Positions 27,027 through 35,533 of a stretch of DNA of 64,000 nucleotides are shown one piece after another (within the stretch, counting starts at the first letter, position 1; every line of letters starts with the position of its first letter). The position numbers and the translations under genes were made by a program. The stretch comes from JAGGSN01 sp965603725 (GTDB lineage Bacteria > Zixibacteria > MSB-5A5 > UBA10806 > 4484-95). The notes beneath the pieces are model-generated. The model did not search any database and was not told where the DNA came from. It saw nothing but the letters and a program-made list of their open reading frames with translations. The stretch spans positions 1 to 64,000 of the forward strand of contig CBFDEC010000013.1 in the NCBI GenBank assembly GCA_965603725.1, read 5' to 3'.

Positions 27027-27719
27027 CTAAGGCCTTTCCTCCGAACTTAAACTTACCTTAAGATCCTCATCGACAGCCTTGTCTGGAAGTTTGTTTTCAG
27101 TCGGTAAGCTGTCAGGCATATCAATGGATTTATCAGTAATATCGGCATTATTATCATCATCGTTCTCGCCGGATTTAATCAATTTAAGCATGGGCAGACT
27201 ATCTGTATGCTTTTCTATTTCTGTAAGCGGTGGAAGATGGTCCAGCGATGGCAGTCCGAAAAATTCCAGGAAATATTCTGACGTTTTATATAAAAGCGGA
27301 TTGCCCGGAGCAGGAGATTTGCCATCAATTACTACTAAATTTTTGGTCATCAGGTTCTTCAGCACTCCCCCGCAATCCACGCCTCTGATTCTCTCAATCT
27401 CGGCCCTGATAACCGATTGTTTATAGGCTATCACCGCCAGTGTTTCCAATGCCGCCTGCGATAAACGAACAGCTTTTTCTCTTATGTTAGCCTTGCTCAC
27501 AATTGAATGGTACTCAGGTAAGGTTAACATTCTATAACCGCCGGCCACAAGTTCTATCCGAAAACATCGCCTGGCAGTAATGTATTCCTCATTTAGCAGG
27601 ACAATGATTTTCTCAACTGTTTGTTTTGATAAATTTAAAGCCCTTGTGAGTTGCGACAACTTCAGCGGTTCTTTAGAGGTAAACAGCAATGCCTCTATAC
27701 AGCCTTTCTGATCAGTCAA
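27027..27719 (-). CDS. scpB: segregation and condensation protein B
   Basis: 230 residues. Two winged-helix domains: IEALLFTSKEPLKLSQLTRAL at the N-terminus (first 20 residues shown in part) and AALETLAVIAYKQSVIRAEI...RGVDCGGVLKNLM near 90-125, the most conserved ScpB block. Partner of ScpA and SMC in chromosome segregation. Acidic C-terminal extension of about 60 residues. Start is a TTG. ScpA lies upstream, but a secreted protease gene is placed between them. Confidence 0.92.
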   Translation of the reverse strand: MTDQKGCIEALLFTSKEPLKLSQLTRALNLSKQTVEKIIVLLNEEYITARRCFRIELVAGGYRMLTLPEYHSIVSKANIREKAVRLSQAALETLAVIAYKQSVIRAEIERIRGVDCGGVLKNLMTKNLVVIDGKSPAPGNPLLYKTSEYFLEFFGLPSLDHLPPLTEIEKHTDSLPMLKLIKSGENDDDNNADITDKSIDMPDSLPTENKLPDKAVDEDLKVSLSSEERP

Positions 27720-27782
27720 TTCAAACTGCTCTTTCGACAGAACGTTTCGATTATTAACACGTGTACTTATTTTTGTTTTCCC

Positions 27783-29402
27783 TTATTTTAAAAACAACAT
27801 TTTTGCATTTGCCTGATGCTCACCGATTAGCAATCGATAATAATAAAATCCGCTTGCGATACCGTTTTCAGGCACCCAGTTAACGCTATTTACACCTCTT
27901 TCGGTTAAACCATCAAGTCGGTCTACAATTCGACCGCTTATATTATATATATTTATTTTATAATTAATGGGCCCGGAATTCCAGTAAAAAATTATATTGC
28001 AGGACAAATTAAATGGATTGGGGTAATTACCATACAGCTTAAACTCATCAGGCCGAGGAGGCTTATTTGACGTGAAACCCGAAGGTATTGAATCGATATA
28101 AGCGTTGTACCGGTAGTGAGCGGAATCTATTATGGCATATCCCTGGTAAGGCCAATTTATACTTAGAACGACGCCTTCGCATTCATTAAAATCTTCGACC
28201 TGCATCACGATCTCTTGACCAGGTTCCAGGCGGTAAGTAGAAATTTCGATAGGCTGCTCATTATATATGGCAATTAATGCGAGTTCCTCAGGATAATCTT
28301 GATCGGCATTAAATTCAATAACCAGATTGGATTTATTGACAACGGTATTTTCGAAATGCATATAGCCAATTCCCAAATTTTCTATAGCCCTGGGAGTATC
28401 GACCCAACCGGTGGGGTAAGTTGAATGATTCACTGATAATGGCACTGTAATCGGAAAATGTTCTCCTTCCTCGAAAAAGCCCGGTCTGTAGCTGCTGTTT
28501 GTAAAATAATTCCAGGCAGTAAAGAGCGTAAATTCATAATCAAAATTGATTTCCTGTTCTGATAAAACCGTTTTTATAGCAACTAAGGAATTATCCAGAT
28601 TAATAAGCTTAACGAAAATTTGTCTTATTATATCGATGCCGTGTCTTTGAGACAAGAATTCAGCAAACACCCAGGCTCCATACATATGTGAGCCGCCGGT
28701 AAGATAAATTGAATGATCGATTTTTAAATAATAATCCTCCAGATAATAATAAACCTCGTTTAAATCGTCAAAAACCCTCTCCTCGGCCCAGTTGGCGGTA
28801 AGCTCATACCACCAGAACGTCGAATCGCCGGTAAACGCCCTGTAGGCCATCTGCACAGCATGGAAATACTCATGGGCACAGGTGGCTTTTAAAAAAGGTA
28901 ATGGATCATCCGGGTGAAACTCGTTTCGAAGGTCATTCCCGATATGGATATAAGATGCATACGCCTGACGGTCAGGATAGTAATCAGATTGAAATTCAGG
29001 AGCTGTCAGTCCGGTTATACTGCTCACATAAATATCATAACGATTATCACCGCCAATACCCTCATCCGGCGGAGGCATATCATATCCCAATAATATAATA
29101 TATTTGTAATGGGCCAGTTCCAGGTACTCAGCCATTCGGTTGATATAATCAGGGGTTCCATCAACCGGATCAACATCCTCATCAGGGTAATAAACTGGAT
29201 AATCACCCGCCGTATCATAATGAATTTTGAAAAACTCGCTGCTGAAACTGCAGGGTAAATCCGGACGGTCGAGGATTAACGGCGGCCAGTTAGTAGAATC
29301 TTTCAAAGCCATAATCAGATCGCCCGTGGATATATTCTGCTGGCCGTACAGTAAAGCTGTCAGGCCAAATATAATGATTAATATTTTAGCTTGATGCTGC
29401 AT
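27783..29402 (-). CDS. secreted metalloprotease-like protein with C-terminal sorting domain
   Basis: 539 residues from the ATG at 29402, where a signal peptide begins (MQHQAKILIIIFGLTALLYG); the longer in-frame reading runs into scpA. Mid-protein ATCAHEYFHAVQMAYRAF (about 190) gives HExxH followed by a downstream Glu in WWYELTANWAEE, the gluzincin-like arrangement. C-terminal about 85 residues contain FKLYGNYPNPFNLS and ISGRIVDRL...NSVNWVPENGIASGFYYY, the FlgD-like/type IX-sorting-style domain common in FCB secreted proteins. Overlaps scpA by 17 bp. Confidence 0.8.
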   Translation of the reverse strand: MQHQAKILIIIFGLTALLYGQQNISTGDLIMALKDSTNWPPLILDRPDLPCSFSSEFFKIHYDTAGDYPVYYPDEDVDPVDGTPDYINRMAEYLELAHYKYIILLGYDMPPPDEGIGGDNRYDIYVSSITGLTAPEFQSDYYPDRQAYASYIHIGNDLRNEFHPDDPLPFLKATCAHEYFHAVQMAYRAFTGDSTFWWYELTANWAEERVFDDLNEVYYYLEDYYLKIDHSIYLTGGSHMYGAWVFAEFLSQRHGIDIIRQIFVKLINLDNSLVAIKTVLSEQEINFDYEFTLFTAWNYFTNSSYRPGFFEEGEHFPITVPLSVNHSTYPTGWVDTPRAIENLGIGYMHFENTVVNKSNLVIEFNADQDYPEELALIAIYNEQPIEISTYRLEPGQEIVMQVEDFNECEGVVLSINWPYQGYAIIDSAHYRYNAYIDSIPSGFTSNKPPRPDEFKLYGNYPNPFNLSCNIIFYWNSGPINYKINIYNISGRIVDRLDGLTERGVNSVNWVPENGIASGFYYYRLLIGEHQANAKMLFLK

Positions 29403-30165
29403 ATAGTTTAATAGCTTCCTCAACCTGCAAATTGGTCGGATATATCCAGATCTTGCCAAATAATGCCAATTGCTTGATGCTGATCTGATTTAAGCGAGCC
29501 AATTCCAGTAAAGCCATAAATGTAACGACTATTACAAGACGTCGAGGGTCATCCTCAAATAGCTGATGGAATTCCAGACCGTCGCTGTTTGACAACAGAT
29601 TGGCGATATATCTAATTCGGTTCTCAATATTAACCTCATCGGCGGCTATCTGATGAACGGTTTGAGTTTTTGCCCTTTCCATAACCTCTGAAAAAGCTAT
29701 CATCAAAGCGGTAATATCGACTTTCCGAAGGACATAATTTACCTCAGGTTCAAAAATCTCCGGATGACTGCCGCGGTCAAACCGTTTTATCCATTCCTGT
29801 CCGCGTTGACCAAGATCATCCGCCGCCTGCTTGAATCTCTTATACTCCTGCAGCGCCGCTATAAGTTCGCTGCGGGGATCCTCGATTTCGGTTTCAGTCT
29901 CATCTTGCCGGGGAATAAGCATCTGGGATTTTATCCTTATCAACATCGCCGCAATCAGGATAAATTCGCCGGCAATTTCAAGGTCCAGTTCTTCCATTGC
30001 CTCGAGATAGGCCAGGTACTGGCTGGTTATCTGGGCAATCGGAATATCATAGATATCGATCTCATCCCGTTTGATAAGATACAAGAGTAAATCAAGCGGG
30101 CCCTCAAACGGTTGAACGCCATAGCCGCGAAGGTCTTCGGTTATTTTAACGATACTACCGGTCAA
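29386..30165 (-). CDS. scpA: segregation and condensation protein A
   Basis: 259 residues. N-terminal FEGPLDLLLYLIKRDEIDIY and the following ITSQYLAYLE, AMLIRIKSQMLIP are the ScpA/kleisin signature; C-terminal winged helix VVTFMALLELARLNQI. Bridges SMC heads. Probable start TTG at 30165 with AAGG 9 nt upstream; overlaps trpS by 11 bp, conserved trpS-scpA order. Confidence 0.93.
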   Translation of the reverse strand: MTGSIVKITEDLRGYGVQPFEGPLDLLLYLIKRDEIDIYDIPIAQITSQYLAYLEAMEELDLEIAGEFILIAAMLIRIKSQMLIPRQDETETEIEDPRSELIAALQEYKRFKQAADDLGQRGQEWIKRFDRGSHPEIFEPEVNYVLRKVDITALMIAFSEVMERAKTQTVHQIAADEVNIENRIRYIANLLSNSDGLEFHQLFEDDPRRLVIVVTFMALLELARLNQISIKQLALFGKIWIYPTNLQVEEAIKLYAASS

Positions 30166-31141
30166 TTTTCATCGCCTTTCGTACATCGACCATTGTTTGT
30201 AGAGCTTTTGCTCTCGCCTGTTTGGCTCCATCTTTGAGAATATCCCATATCTGGGCGTCATCCTTTTCTATTTCTGCTCTTTTCTGGCGGACCGGCGACA
30301 GAGCCTGGTTGAGAAGCTTTGCCAGCTTCATTTTGCAGTCAACACAACCAAGCTGACCCGACTTACAGGGCGCCACTATTTCCTCATGGTTTTTATTATA
30401 GATCTCATGAAGCGCGTAAACCGGGCAGATTTCCGGGTGTCCGGGATCGCCTTTACGTAATTTGTCGGGATCGGTAAACATCTTTTTCAGTTTAGCGGTG
30501 ATTATCTCCTCCGAATCGGCCATCTTAATATCATTATTGTATGATTTCGACATCTTCCGCCCGTCGGTACCCGGCACAACTGCAAAAGGCGTTAATAAAC
30601 CCTGAGGTTCAGGAAACACATCGCCATATAAATAATTGAACCTGCGGGCAATCTCTCTCGTCAATTCGATGTGTGGAAGCTGATCCTTGCCAACCGGCAC
30701 AGCATTAGCCTTGTAAACAAGAATATCAGCCGCCTGCAGAAGAGGGTAGCCTAAGAAACCATAACTATCCAATCCCATCTCTTCAATCTTCTCTTTATAA
30801 GAGGGTACCCTTTCCAACCACGATATTGGCGTAATCATCGATAACAGCAGATGCAGCTCAGCATGCTCCTTAACGTCTGATTGGATAAACATGGCGCATT
30901 TCTGAGGGTCGAGTCCGGCTGAAAGGTAATCGATAGTCGATTCTTTAATACTGTTTTTCAAGCCATTCGTATCTTTATATCCTGATGTTAAAAAATGCCA
31001 GTCGACAATACAAAGATACATAGCATAATTACCGTTATTCTGATGCTTTACCCAGTTCCTTAAAGCTCCTTCATAATTCCCAAGATGTAATCTGCCGGTT
31101 TTGCCGGTCGGCTGCATGCCAGATAATATTATTTCTTTCAT
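30155..31141 (-). CDS. trpS: tryptophanyl-tRNA synthetase
   Basis: 328 residues from the ATG at 31141 (AGGA just upstream); the longer reading adds an unsupported N-terminus. SGMQPTGKTGRLHLGNY carries the class I HIGH-equivalent (HLGN) and GRKMSKSYNN the KMSKS motif. Contains extra cysteines (CPVY...CKSGQLGCVDCK), a zinc/cluster-type insertion seen in some TrpRS. Charges tRNA-Trp. Confidence 0.94.
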   Translation of the reverse strand: MKEIILSGMQPTGKTGRLHLGNYEGALRNWVKHQNNGNYAMYLCIVDWHFLTSGYKDTNGLKNSIKESTIDYLSAGLDPQKCAMFIQSDVKEHAELHLLLSMITPISWLERVPSYKEKIEEMGLDSYGFLGYPLLQAADILVYKANAVPVGKDQLPHIELTREIARRFNYLYGDVFPEPQGLLTPFAVVPGTDGRKMSKSYNNDIKMADSEEIITAKLKKMFTDPDKLRKGDPGHPEICPVYALHEIYNKNHEEIVAPCKSGQLGCVDCKMKLAKLLNQALSPVRQKRAEIEKDDAQIWDILKDGAKQARAKALQTMVDVRKAMKIDR

Positions 31142-31316
31142 TTTCCTATCTAACCGCTCCACGATCAATATTAGACAGTCAATTTTACCACATTTCAAGC
31201 AGTAAAGTCTACTAAAAGATTTTAATTATAATGACTATGAAATTGAAGCTGTCGCAGTTTGCTTTTCTCCTCTATTAGTACATAAATGAACTGATTATCT
31301 ATCTCTATCGCTATTT

Positions 31317-31823
31317 TCAATCCATAAAGAGATATTGCCTCCAGCGCCTGTCTTTCACGCCAATGAACTTCTGTATAAAAGTAATATGATTTGGCCGGCG
31401 CGGTTTCGACAAAAGTTTAAGACCGGCCTGTTCCGGTGATCTTTGTCCTTTCTTGTTATTGCATGACTTACATGCCGCCACAAGGTTTTCCCAGGTATCC
31501 TTGCCGCCCTGTATTTTGGGAATCACATGATCAACTGTCATCCGATCCGATTTTCGGCCGCAATACTGGCATCTGCCGCCATCACGCTTTACGATGTTCT
31601 TTCGTGACAACATGATACGCTTGTCCGGCACTTTTATATAAGCAGCCAACCGGACCACGGACGGCACCGAAATACTCATTGAAACTGAACGAAGCTTATA
31701 TCCATCAAGAGTCTCGATCATCTCCGCCCGATCAAGAAAAACCATAACAATGGCTCGTTTGACCGTGCAAACCGACAAAGGTTCATAATTCTGATTCAAG
31801 ACAAGAACATGCCGAGATAACAT
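31317..31823 (-). CDS. HNH endonuclease-domain protein
   Basis: 168 residues from ATG 31823 with AGGT 8 nt upstream (TTG 31829 also in frame). HNH module: CQYCGRKSDRMTVDHVIP near 88 and ENLVAACKSCNNKKG near 115, with two CxxC zinc pairs. This single-domain HNH protein with N-terminal VLVLNQNYEPLSVCTVKRAI is widely conserved in bacteria, usually not tied to a methylase, so restriction is not implied. Preceded by a promoter shared divergently with the rhodanese gene region. Confidence 0.88.
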   Translation of the reverse strand: MLSRHVLVLNQNYEPLSVCTVKRAIVMVFLDRAEMIETLDGYKLRSVSMSISVPSVVRLAAYIKVPDKRIMLSRKNIVKRDGGRCQYCGRKSDRMTVDHVIPKIQGGKDTWENLVAACKSCNNKKGQRSPEQAGLKLLSKPRRPNHITFIQKFIGVKDRRWRQYLFMD

Positions 31824-31856
31824 AAACAATTACCTATCCAACTTTTTCTATCAGTA

Positions 31857-31884
31857 AATTTACTAAAAAGTATAGATTTGTCAA
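31857..31884 (-). promoter_or_regulatory. putative sigma70-type promoter for the HNH gene
   Basis: Minus strand TTGACA (31884-31879), 16 nt, TAAATT (31862-31857), 33 nt before the ATG with a Shine-Dalgarno in between: an ordinary leadered arrangement. Confidence 0.5.
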
Positions 31885-31984
31885 TTAAAATGTGGCAGGA
31901 CCGAAATACATAAAAATCTCTCATGATTCCTGGAACAAAATTCTTTTATTTAAAGTAATTAATTTCAATATGCAATATTTGCTC

Positions 31985-32012
31985 TTGACAAATTCGCAAT
32001 GAGGAATATTAT
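31985..32012 (+). promoter_or_regulatory. consensus promoter with -10 six bases from the start codon
   Basis: TTGACA (31985-31990), 16 nt, TATTAT (32007-32012), then six bases and the rhodanese ATG at 32019. Transcription would begin at or beside the A of ATG, implying a leaderless mRNA. The only SD-like GAGGAA lies inside the promoter spacer. Confidence 0.6.
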
Positions 32013-32018
32013 ATTCCC

Positions 32019-32522
32019 ATGAAACAGACATTGAAAGATGCGATTTTACTGTTAATTGTGTCATTGGTCCTGGCTTTTGCGGTTAACTCTATTTCATCAA
32101 ACGGGATACCGTTAGAGGGCACATGGTATGACAACCGTCATAGAGTTAAACTCGAGGTTCCTCCCTCCTATGATCCTGAAACAGATTCGTTATTGAGCAT
32201 GCAAGAGGCATTTACGCTCTGGAATGACAAAAAGGCGGTTTTTCTGGATACACGTGAGCCGGATGAATTCGCCGAGGGGCATATTCCGGGTGCAATAAAC
32301 TTTCCGTTTGAACAATGGGACGATTTCTGGGATAAAGTCGAACCATTTCTTTCATATGATAACACAATTGTCTGCTATTGCGGCGGTTTAGATTGCGAAC
32401 TTTCGCTGTTTGCGGCCAGAGAATTTCAGGCAATCGGTTATCCAAAATCATATATTTTCTTTGGTGGATATGATAGATGGGTGGAGTATGATCTACCCTG
32501 GGAAAGCGATTATGAAGATTAA
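32019..32522 (+). CDS. membrane-anchored rhodanese-domain protein
   Basis: 167 residues: one N-terminal membrane segment (about 7-25), then a rhodanese domain (about 60-165) with FLDTREPDEFAEGHIPGAIN and the active loop VCYCGGLDCELS. Sulfurtransferase or thiol-redox role at the outer face of the inner membrane. The loop has two extra cysteines around the catalytic position. Downstream gene overlaps by 11 bp and encodes a DoxX/MauE-like protein, a pair that I associate with thiol redox. Confidence 0.82.
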   Translation: MKQTLKDAILLLIVSLVLAFAVNSISSNGIPLEGTWYDNRHRVKLEVPPSYDPETDSLLSMQEAFTLWNDKKAVFLDTREPDEFAEGHIPGAINFPFEQWDDFWDKVEPFLSYDNTIVCYCGGLDCELSLFAAREFQAIGYPKSYIFFGGYDRWVEYDLPWESDYED

Positions 32523-32970
32523 TTACCCTGCTGGTTTTAGCGGCTGGGCATTTTTGATAATAAGGTTAATAATTGGGGGGATTTTTATTTACGCCTCTAT
32601 TGATAAAATTATTGCTCCCGGCGAGTTTGCCAAGATAATCCATAACTATCGGTTAGTACATCCCAATTTGATAAATACAATGGCAATAATATTCCCCTGG
32701 TTTGAACTGATTGCCGGAATAGGTTTAATAACCGGTTTCAGATACAAAGGCGCAAATTTTATAATACTATGTATGTTATTGATATTTATTATTGCCCTGG
32801 GAATCAATTTTGTCAGGGGCGTGAATATCAGCTGTGGATGTTTCAGCTCTTCCTCGTCTGCTAATTCAAACCTGTTAATGCGAATAATTGAGGATGCGTT
32901 AATGATTCTTGGCTGCCTGGCGATAATGCTAAAACCAAGGCTGACAAAACGATCGTCTCAGCCTGTTTAA
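32512..32970 (+). CDS. DoxX/MauE-like redox-associated membrane protein
   Basis: 152 residues from the ATG at 32512 (the longer in-frame start lies deep in the rhodanese gene). Four hydrophobic segments; RLIIGGIFIYASIDKI near 15 and PGEFAKIIHNYRLVHP near 33 match the DoxX/MauE pattern, and a periplasmic-side CGCF near 110 suggests disulfide chemistry. Works with the upstream rhodanese, by inference. Confidence 0.8.
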   Translation: MKINYPAGFSGWAFLIIRLIIGGIFIYASIDKIIAPGEFAKIIHNYRLVHPNLINTMAIIFPWFELIAGIGLITGFRYKGANFIILCMLLIFIIALGINFVRGVNISCGCFSSSSSANSNLLMRIIEDALMILGCLAIMLKPRLTKRSSQPV

Positions 32971-33026
32971 TATCCTTATTTTTCTGCGATACTTTATAAG
33001 AATTTTATATAACGTCAAGTTTTCAA

Positions 33027-33355
33027 TAATGTCCGGCCTTTCTATAAATAATAAATTAACAATTGTCATTCCCCGCCAAGGCGGGGAATCCATATTGTGA
33101 TATATCTTGTTCAATAACCGTTACTTATAACTAACAGATAAAGCATCAATATATCATGGATTCCTGTCGCCAAGATCCTTTGGACTTCCGCAGGAATGAC
33201 ACTTTTCGTATCTCAAAATAAAATCCACAATCTTTGAAAACAACTACACATAATACGACAATTCTAAATTATTAAAACAAAATTGGTTAATTTCTACTAA
33301 TATTTCGTAATCTTAAAATCATTTATCCTACTCTTAAAAAAGTCCGGACACTACT
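33027..33355. mobile_element. non-autonomous MITE-like element, copy 1
   Basis: 329 bp without a plausible ORF, flanked by a 13 bp direct repeat GTCAAGTTTTCAA (33014-33026 and 33356-33368). Ends form an imperfect terminal inverted repeat (TAATGTCCGGCCTTT at the left; TAGTGTCCGGACTTT as reverse complement at the right). Inside are GTCATTCC and GGAATGAC in inverted orientation around 33065 and 33193. About 300 bp align with copy 2 at 42159-42459 with scattered substitutions and small indels. Confidence 0.72.
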
Positions 33356-33559
33356 GTCAAGTTTTCAAACCTGACATCTCCGGAAGTCAAATACGGCTTA
33401 GCAATTTTAGCCTGATTTATTCATAAATTAATTGTATTAATTTCAAAGCTGTTTCAAAGCAAAGAGACGGCAATATAAGAGTGGTAACTGCGCAGAAGTT
33501 ATTAGGAATACAGAGTGGTGTTTTGCCGTCGAGTATTATTCACAGGGATAACTGATTAT

Positions 33560-33690
33560 AGCAGGACAGGCCGTCAAGTCATACGGCCCATCTGGGGTCC
33601 TTTGGATTTTCAACCTGTCCCGATTGTTGACAAAGACAGCCCGACTGGAAAGTCCGTAGGTCCCTGACGGGTCTCCGACCTTGACGCTCG
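33560..33690. repeat. degenerate composite of the 'aggacaggccgtcaag' repeat family
   Basis: GCAGGACAGGCCGTCAAG at about 33561, then GGATTTTCAACCTGTCC at about 33604, matching the same ordered blocks at 54207 and 55433, with added CCTGACGG palindromic pieces. Lies inside the 1.1 kb gene-free stretch 32971-34090; short ORFs across it are not protein-like. Confidence 0.5.
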
Positions 33691-33820
33691 GGGCTATTAA
33701 TTTTATTATTAATTTCATATCCCCTTAACAGTCGGGACTTGAATAAAGAACTCCGTTTGCCAGTCCCGATATTTGTAATTTTATTAACAATCGAAGAATT
33801 ATGAGACTTTGTCATCACCC

Positions 33821-33867
33821 TCGACAGGTTTTCAACCTGTCCGGACAGACTGAAAGTCTGTCCTACT
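33821..33867. repeat. double palindrome of the 'ggacaggtt/aacctgtcc' family, reverse orientation
   Basis: GACAGGTTTTCAACCTGTC followed directly by GGACAGACTGAAAGTCTGTCC: reverse complement of the arrangement at 8215-8263. The rest of the gap up to moeA (33868-34090) holds nothing I can support. Confidence 0.65.
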
Positions 33868-34090
33868 ATACTATTCTGACAGTAACCAATTAAGGATTAG
33901 TTGGCAGATTTGATCTAAGGCCTTGTAACCAGGAAAAAGCTTGTGAATAATGCAGTTTTAAGCGACTCCCGACCGTACTCCAATTTAAGTCAGCACATGC
34001 AAAGCACTGGAATTCATTCAGGTTTATGAAAAATCATTTATAGAAAACAACACACGTCCTTAACAAACAATCTACCTGCTGTTATCTATA

Positions 34091-35314
34091 TTAATTGTAG
34101 TTTTTCGGTTCTGTGATAATTTGTACTGTCACCTTTGAACCGGCATTTATATAACCAGAATTGGCTGGCAGCACAATCAGCCCGTTGGTTGTTGTAAAAG
34201 CCCTGATTGAACTGGATTTTTTTAAATCTGGAGTTACAGTAAAACCGTTTTCAGTTAGAGTAACTAAACCTCTTATAAATGTAGTAATCCCGCTATCCGC
34301 CTTGAGATCTTTGGTCAAGGTTGCCTGGACCTCGGCTCGCTTGATAATCTGGCTGCCCATCATCTTCATTAAGGCCGGACGGATAAGTTGTTCAAGCACC
34401 AAATAGAACGAAAATGGGTGCCCGGAAATACCAAATACAGGAGTATTGCCGCAGAGCCCGAATATTATCGGAGTAGCCGGTTTAATGGCCACTTTCCAGA
34501 ACTTAATATCCAAACCGGCTTGTTCAAGCATTCTTTTTACATAAGTGAAATCCTCAAGAGAATGGCCGACGGAACTAATAAAAATATCATACTTGAGCCC
34601 CTCGGAGATTTTCTCCTGAATAATGTCCTTATCGTGGTTGGTTAATCCGAGATCTACAGGTTCAACGCCGTATTCGGCTAATTGGGAATGCAATGTATAT
34701 CGGTTGGCTGATCTTGTGATTCCGCCCAGCAATATGCTTTCGTCGTCAATTATGCCATTTCCGGAGGTTAGAAATGAGACTTTTGGGACTTTAAAGCATC
34801 TAAGTTCCGTTAAACCGATTGCCGATAAAGTTCCAATATCAGTAGCGCCTAACCTTTTCCCCTTTGGAAGTACCAGGGCGCCTTTAGGAATATCTTCGCC
34901 TTTAATTCGGATGTTATTGCCTGCCCTGGCGGCTTTATAAATTATCACCTTTTTATTTGAGTGACGAACAGCGTGTTCCTCTGAAAGCACACTATCGGCT
35001 TCCTCTGGCAAAGGAGCCCCCATATTAATTCTGACCGCATGTTTAGGCTTTAATAGATTCTTCCAGCGTTGTCCGGGAATCAAGTCACCATCGAGATGTA
35101 TTGTAATTGGGTTGCTTGAACTTGCCCTGGCAATATCCGCCGCTCTTAACGCATAGCCGGTCATCGAGGCATAATCAAAAGCGGGCAGATCATCATTAGA
35201 AATGACATCCTCGGCTAAAACTCGTTCGCGGGCACTTAAAATCGGCACTTTTACAGGCTCTAAAGCCTCTATAGCGTCCAACACTATTTGTACCGCTTTT
35301 TCAACAGAAATCAT
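34091..35314 (-). CDS. moeA: molybdopterin molybdotransferase MoeA
   Basis: 407 residues. DYASMTGYALRAADI (about 48-62) is the MoeA substrate loop (usually DGYA; here a Ser/Met variant), INMGAPLPEEADSVLSEE near 95, KGEDIPKGALVLPKG near 140, SVGHSLEDFTYVK in the MoCF domain (usually GGVSVG) and NTPVFGISGHPFSFYL near 300. Inserts molybdenum into MPT-AMP. Several canonical Gly/Asp positions are changed, so a divergent paralog (MoeA-like for another metal or precursor) is possible. SD GAGGGG close to ATG. Confidence 0.85.
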   Translation of the reverse strand: MISVEKAVQIVLDAIEALEPVKVPILSARERVLAEDVISNDDLPAFDYASMTGYALRAADIARASSSNPITIHLDGDLIPGQRWKNLLKPKHAVRINMGAPLPEEADSVLSEEHAVRHSNKKVIIYKAARAGNNIRIKGEDIPKGALVLPKGKRLGATDIGTLSAIGLTELRCFKVPKVSFLTSGNGIIDDESILLGGITRSANRYTLHSQLAEYGVEPVDLGLTNHDKDIIQEKISEGLKYDIFISSVGHSLEDFTYVKRMLEQAGLDIKFWKVAIKPATPIIFGLCGNTPVFGISGHPFSFYLVLEQLIRPALMKMMGSQIIKRAEVQATLTKDLKADSGITTFIRGLVTLTENGFTVTPDLKKSSSIRAFTTTNGLIVLPANSGYINAGSKVTVQIITEPKNYN

Positions 35315-35475
35315 TATCCCCTCGCATTTTTAGTCTTAGCTGTAGCACTGACAAAAATTACTATAAATGACTGAAACTTACTACTACAGATAAGGATTCC
35401 TTCTTTAACCGGGATGTTTTAAAAGAGGAACTCCTCCTTAATCGTTATTATGACGAATAAAATGTCAAAAAGTCA

Positions 35476-35511
35476 AGAAAAAAAATCCCCGCAAAATATT
35501 TTACGGGGATT
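35476..35511 (-). terminator. Rho-independent terminator of the CtpA-type protease gene
   Basis: Minus-strand stem AATCCCCG/CGGGGATT (35511-35504 with 35491-35484, 12 nt loop) followed by a run of eight T (35485-35478). It lies 23 bp after the protease stop and before moeA. Confidence 0.85.
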
Positions 35512-35533
35512 AATTTAAAAATGGCTTATCCAA

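Noticed and set aside
31317..31823. HNH gene as part of a restriction or homing system
   Set aside because: This HNH family is a widespread single gene in bacteria, and there is no methylase, intron or intein nearby.
33536..33818. Two overlapping minus-strand ORFs in the 1.1 kb gap
   Set aside because: They are made of palindromic repeat blocks; no ribosome binding site, no conserved motif.
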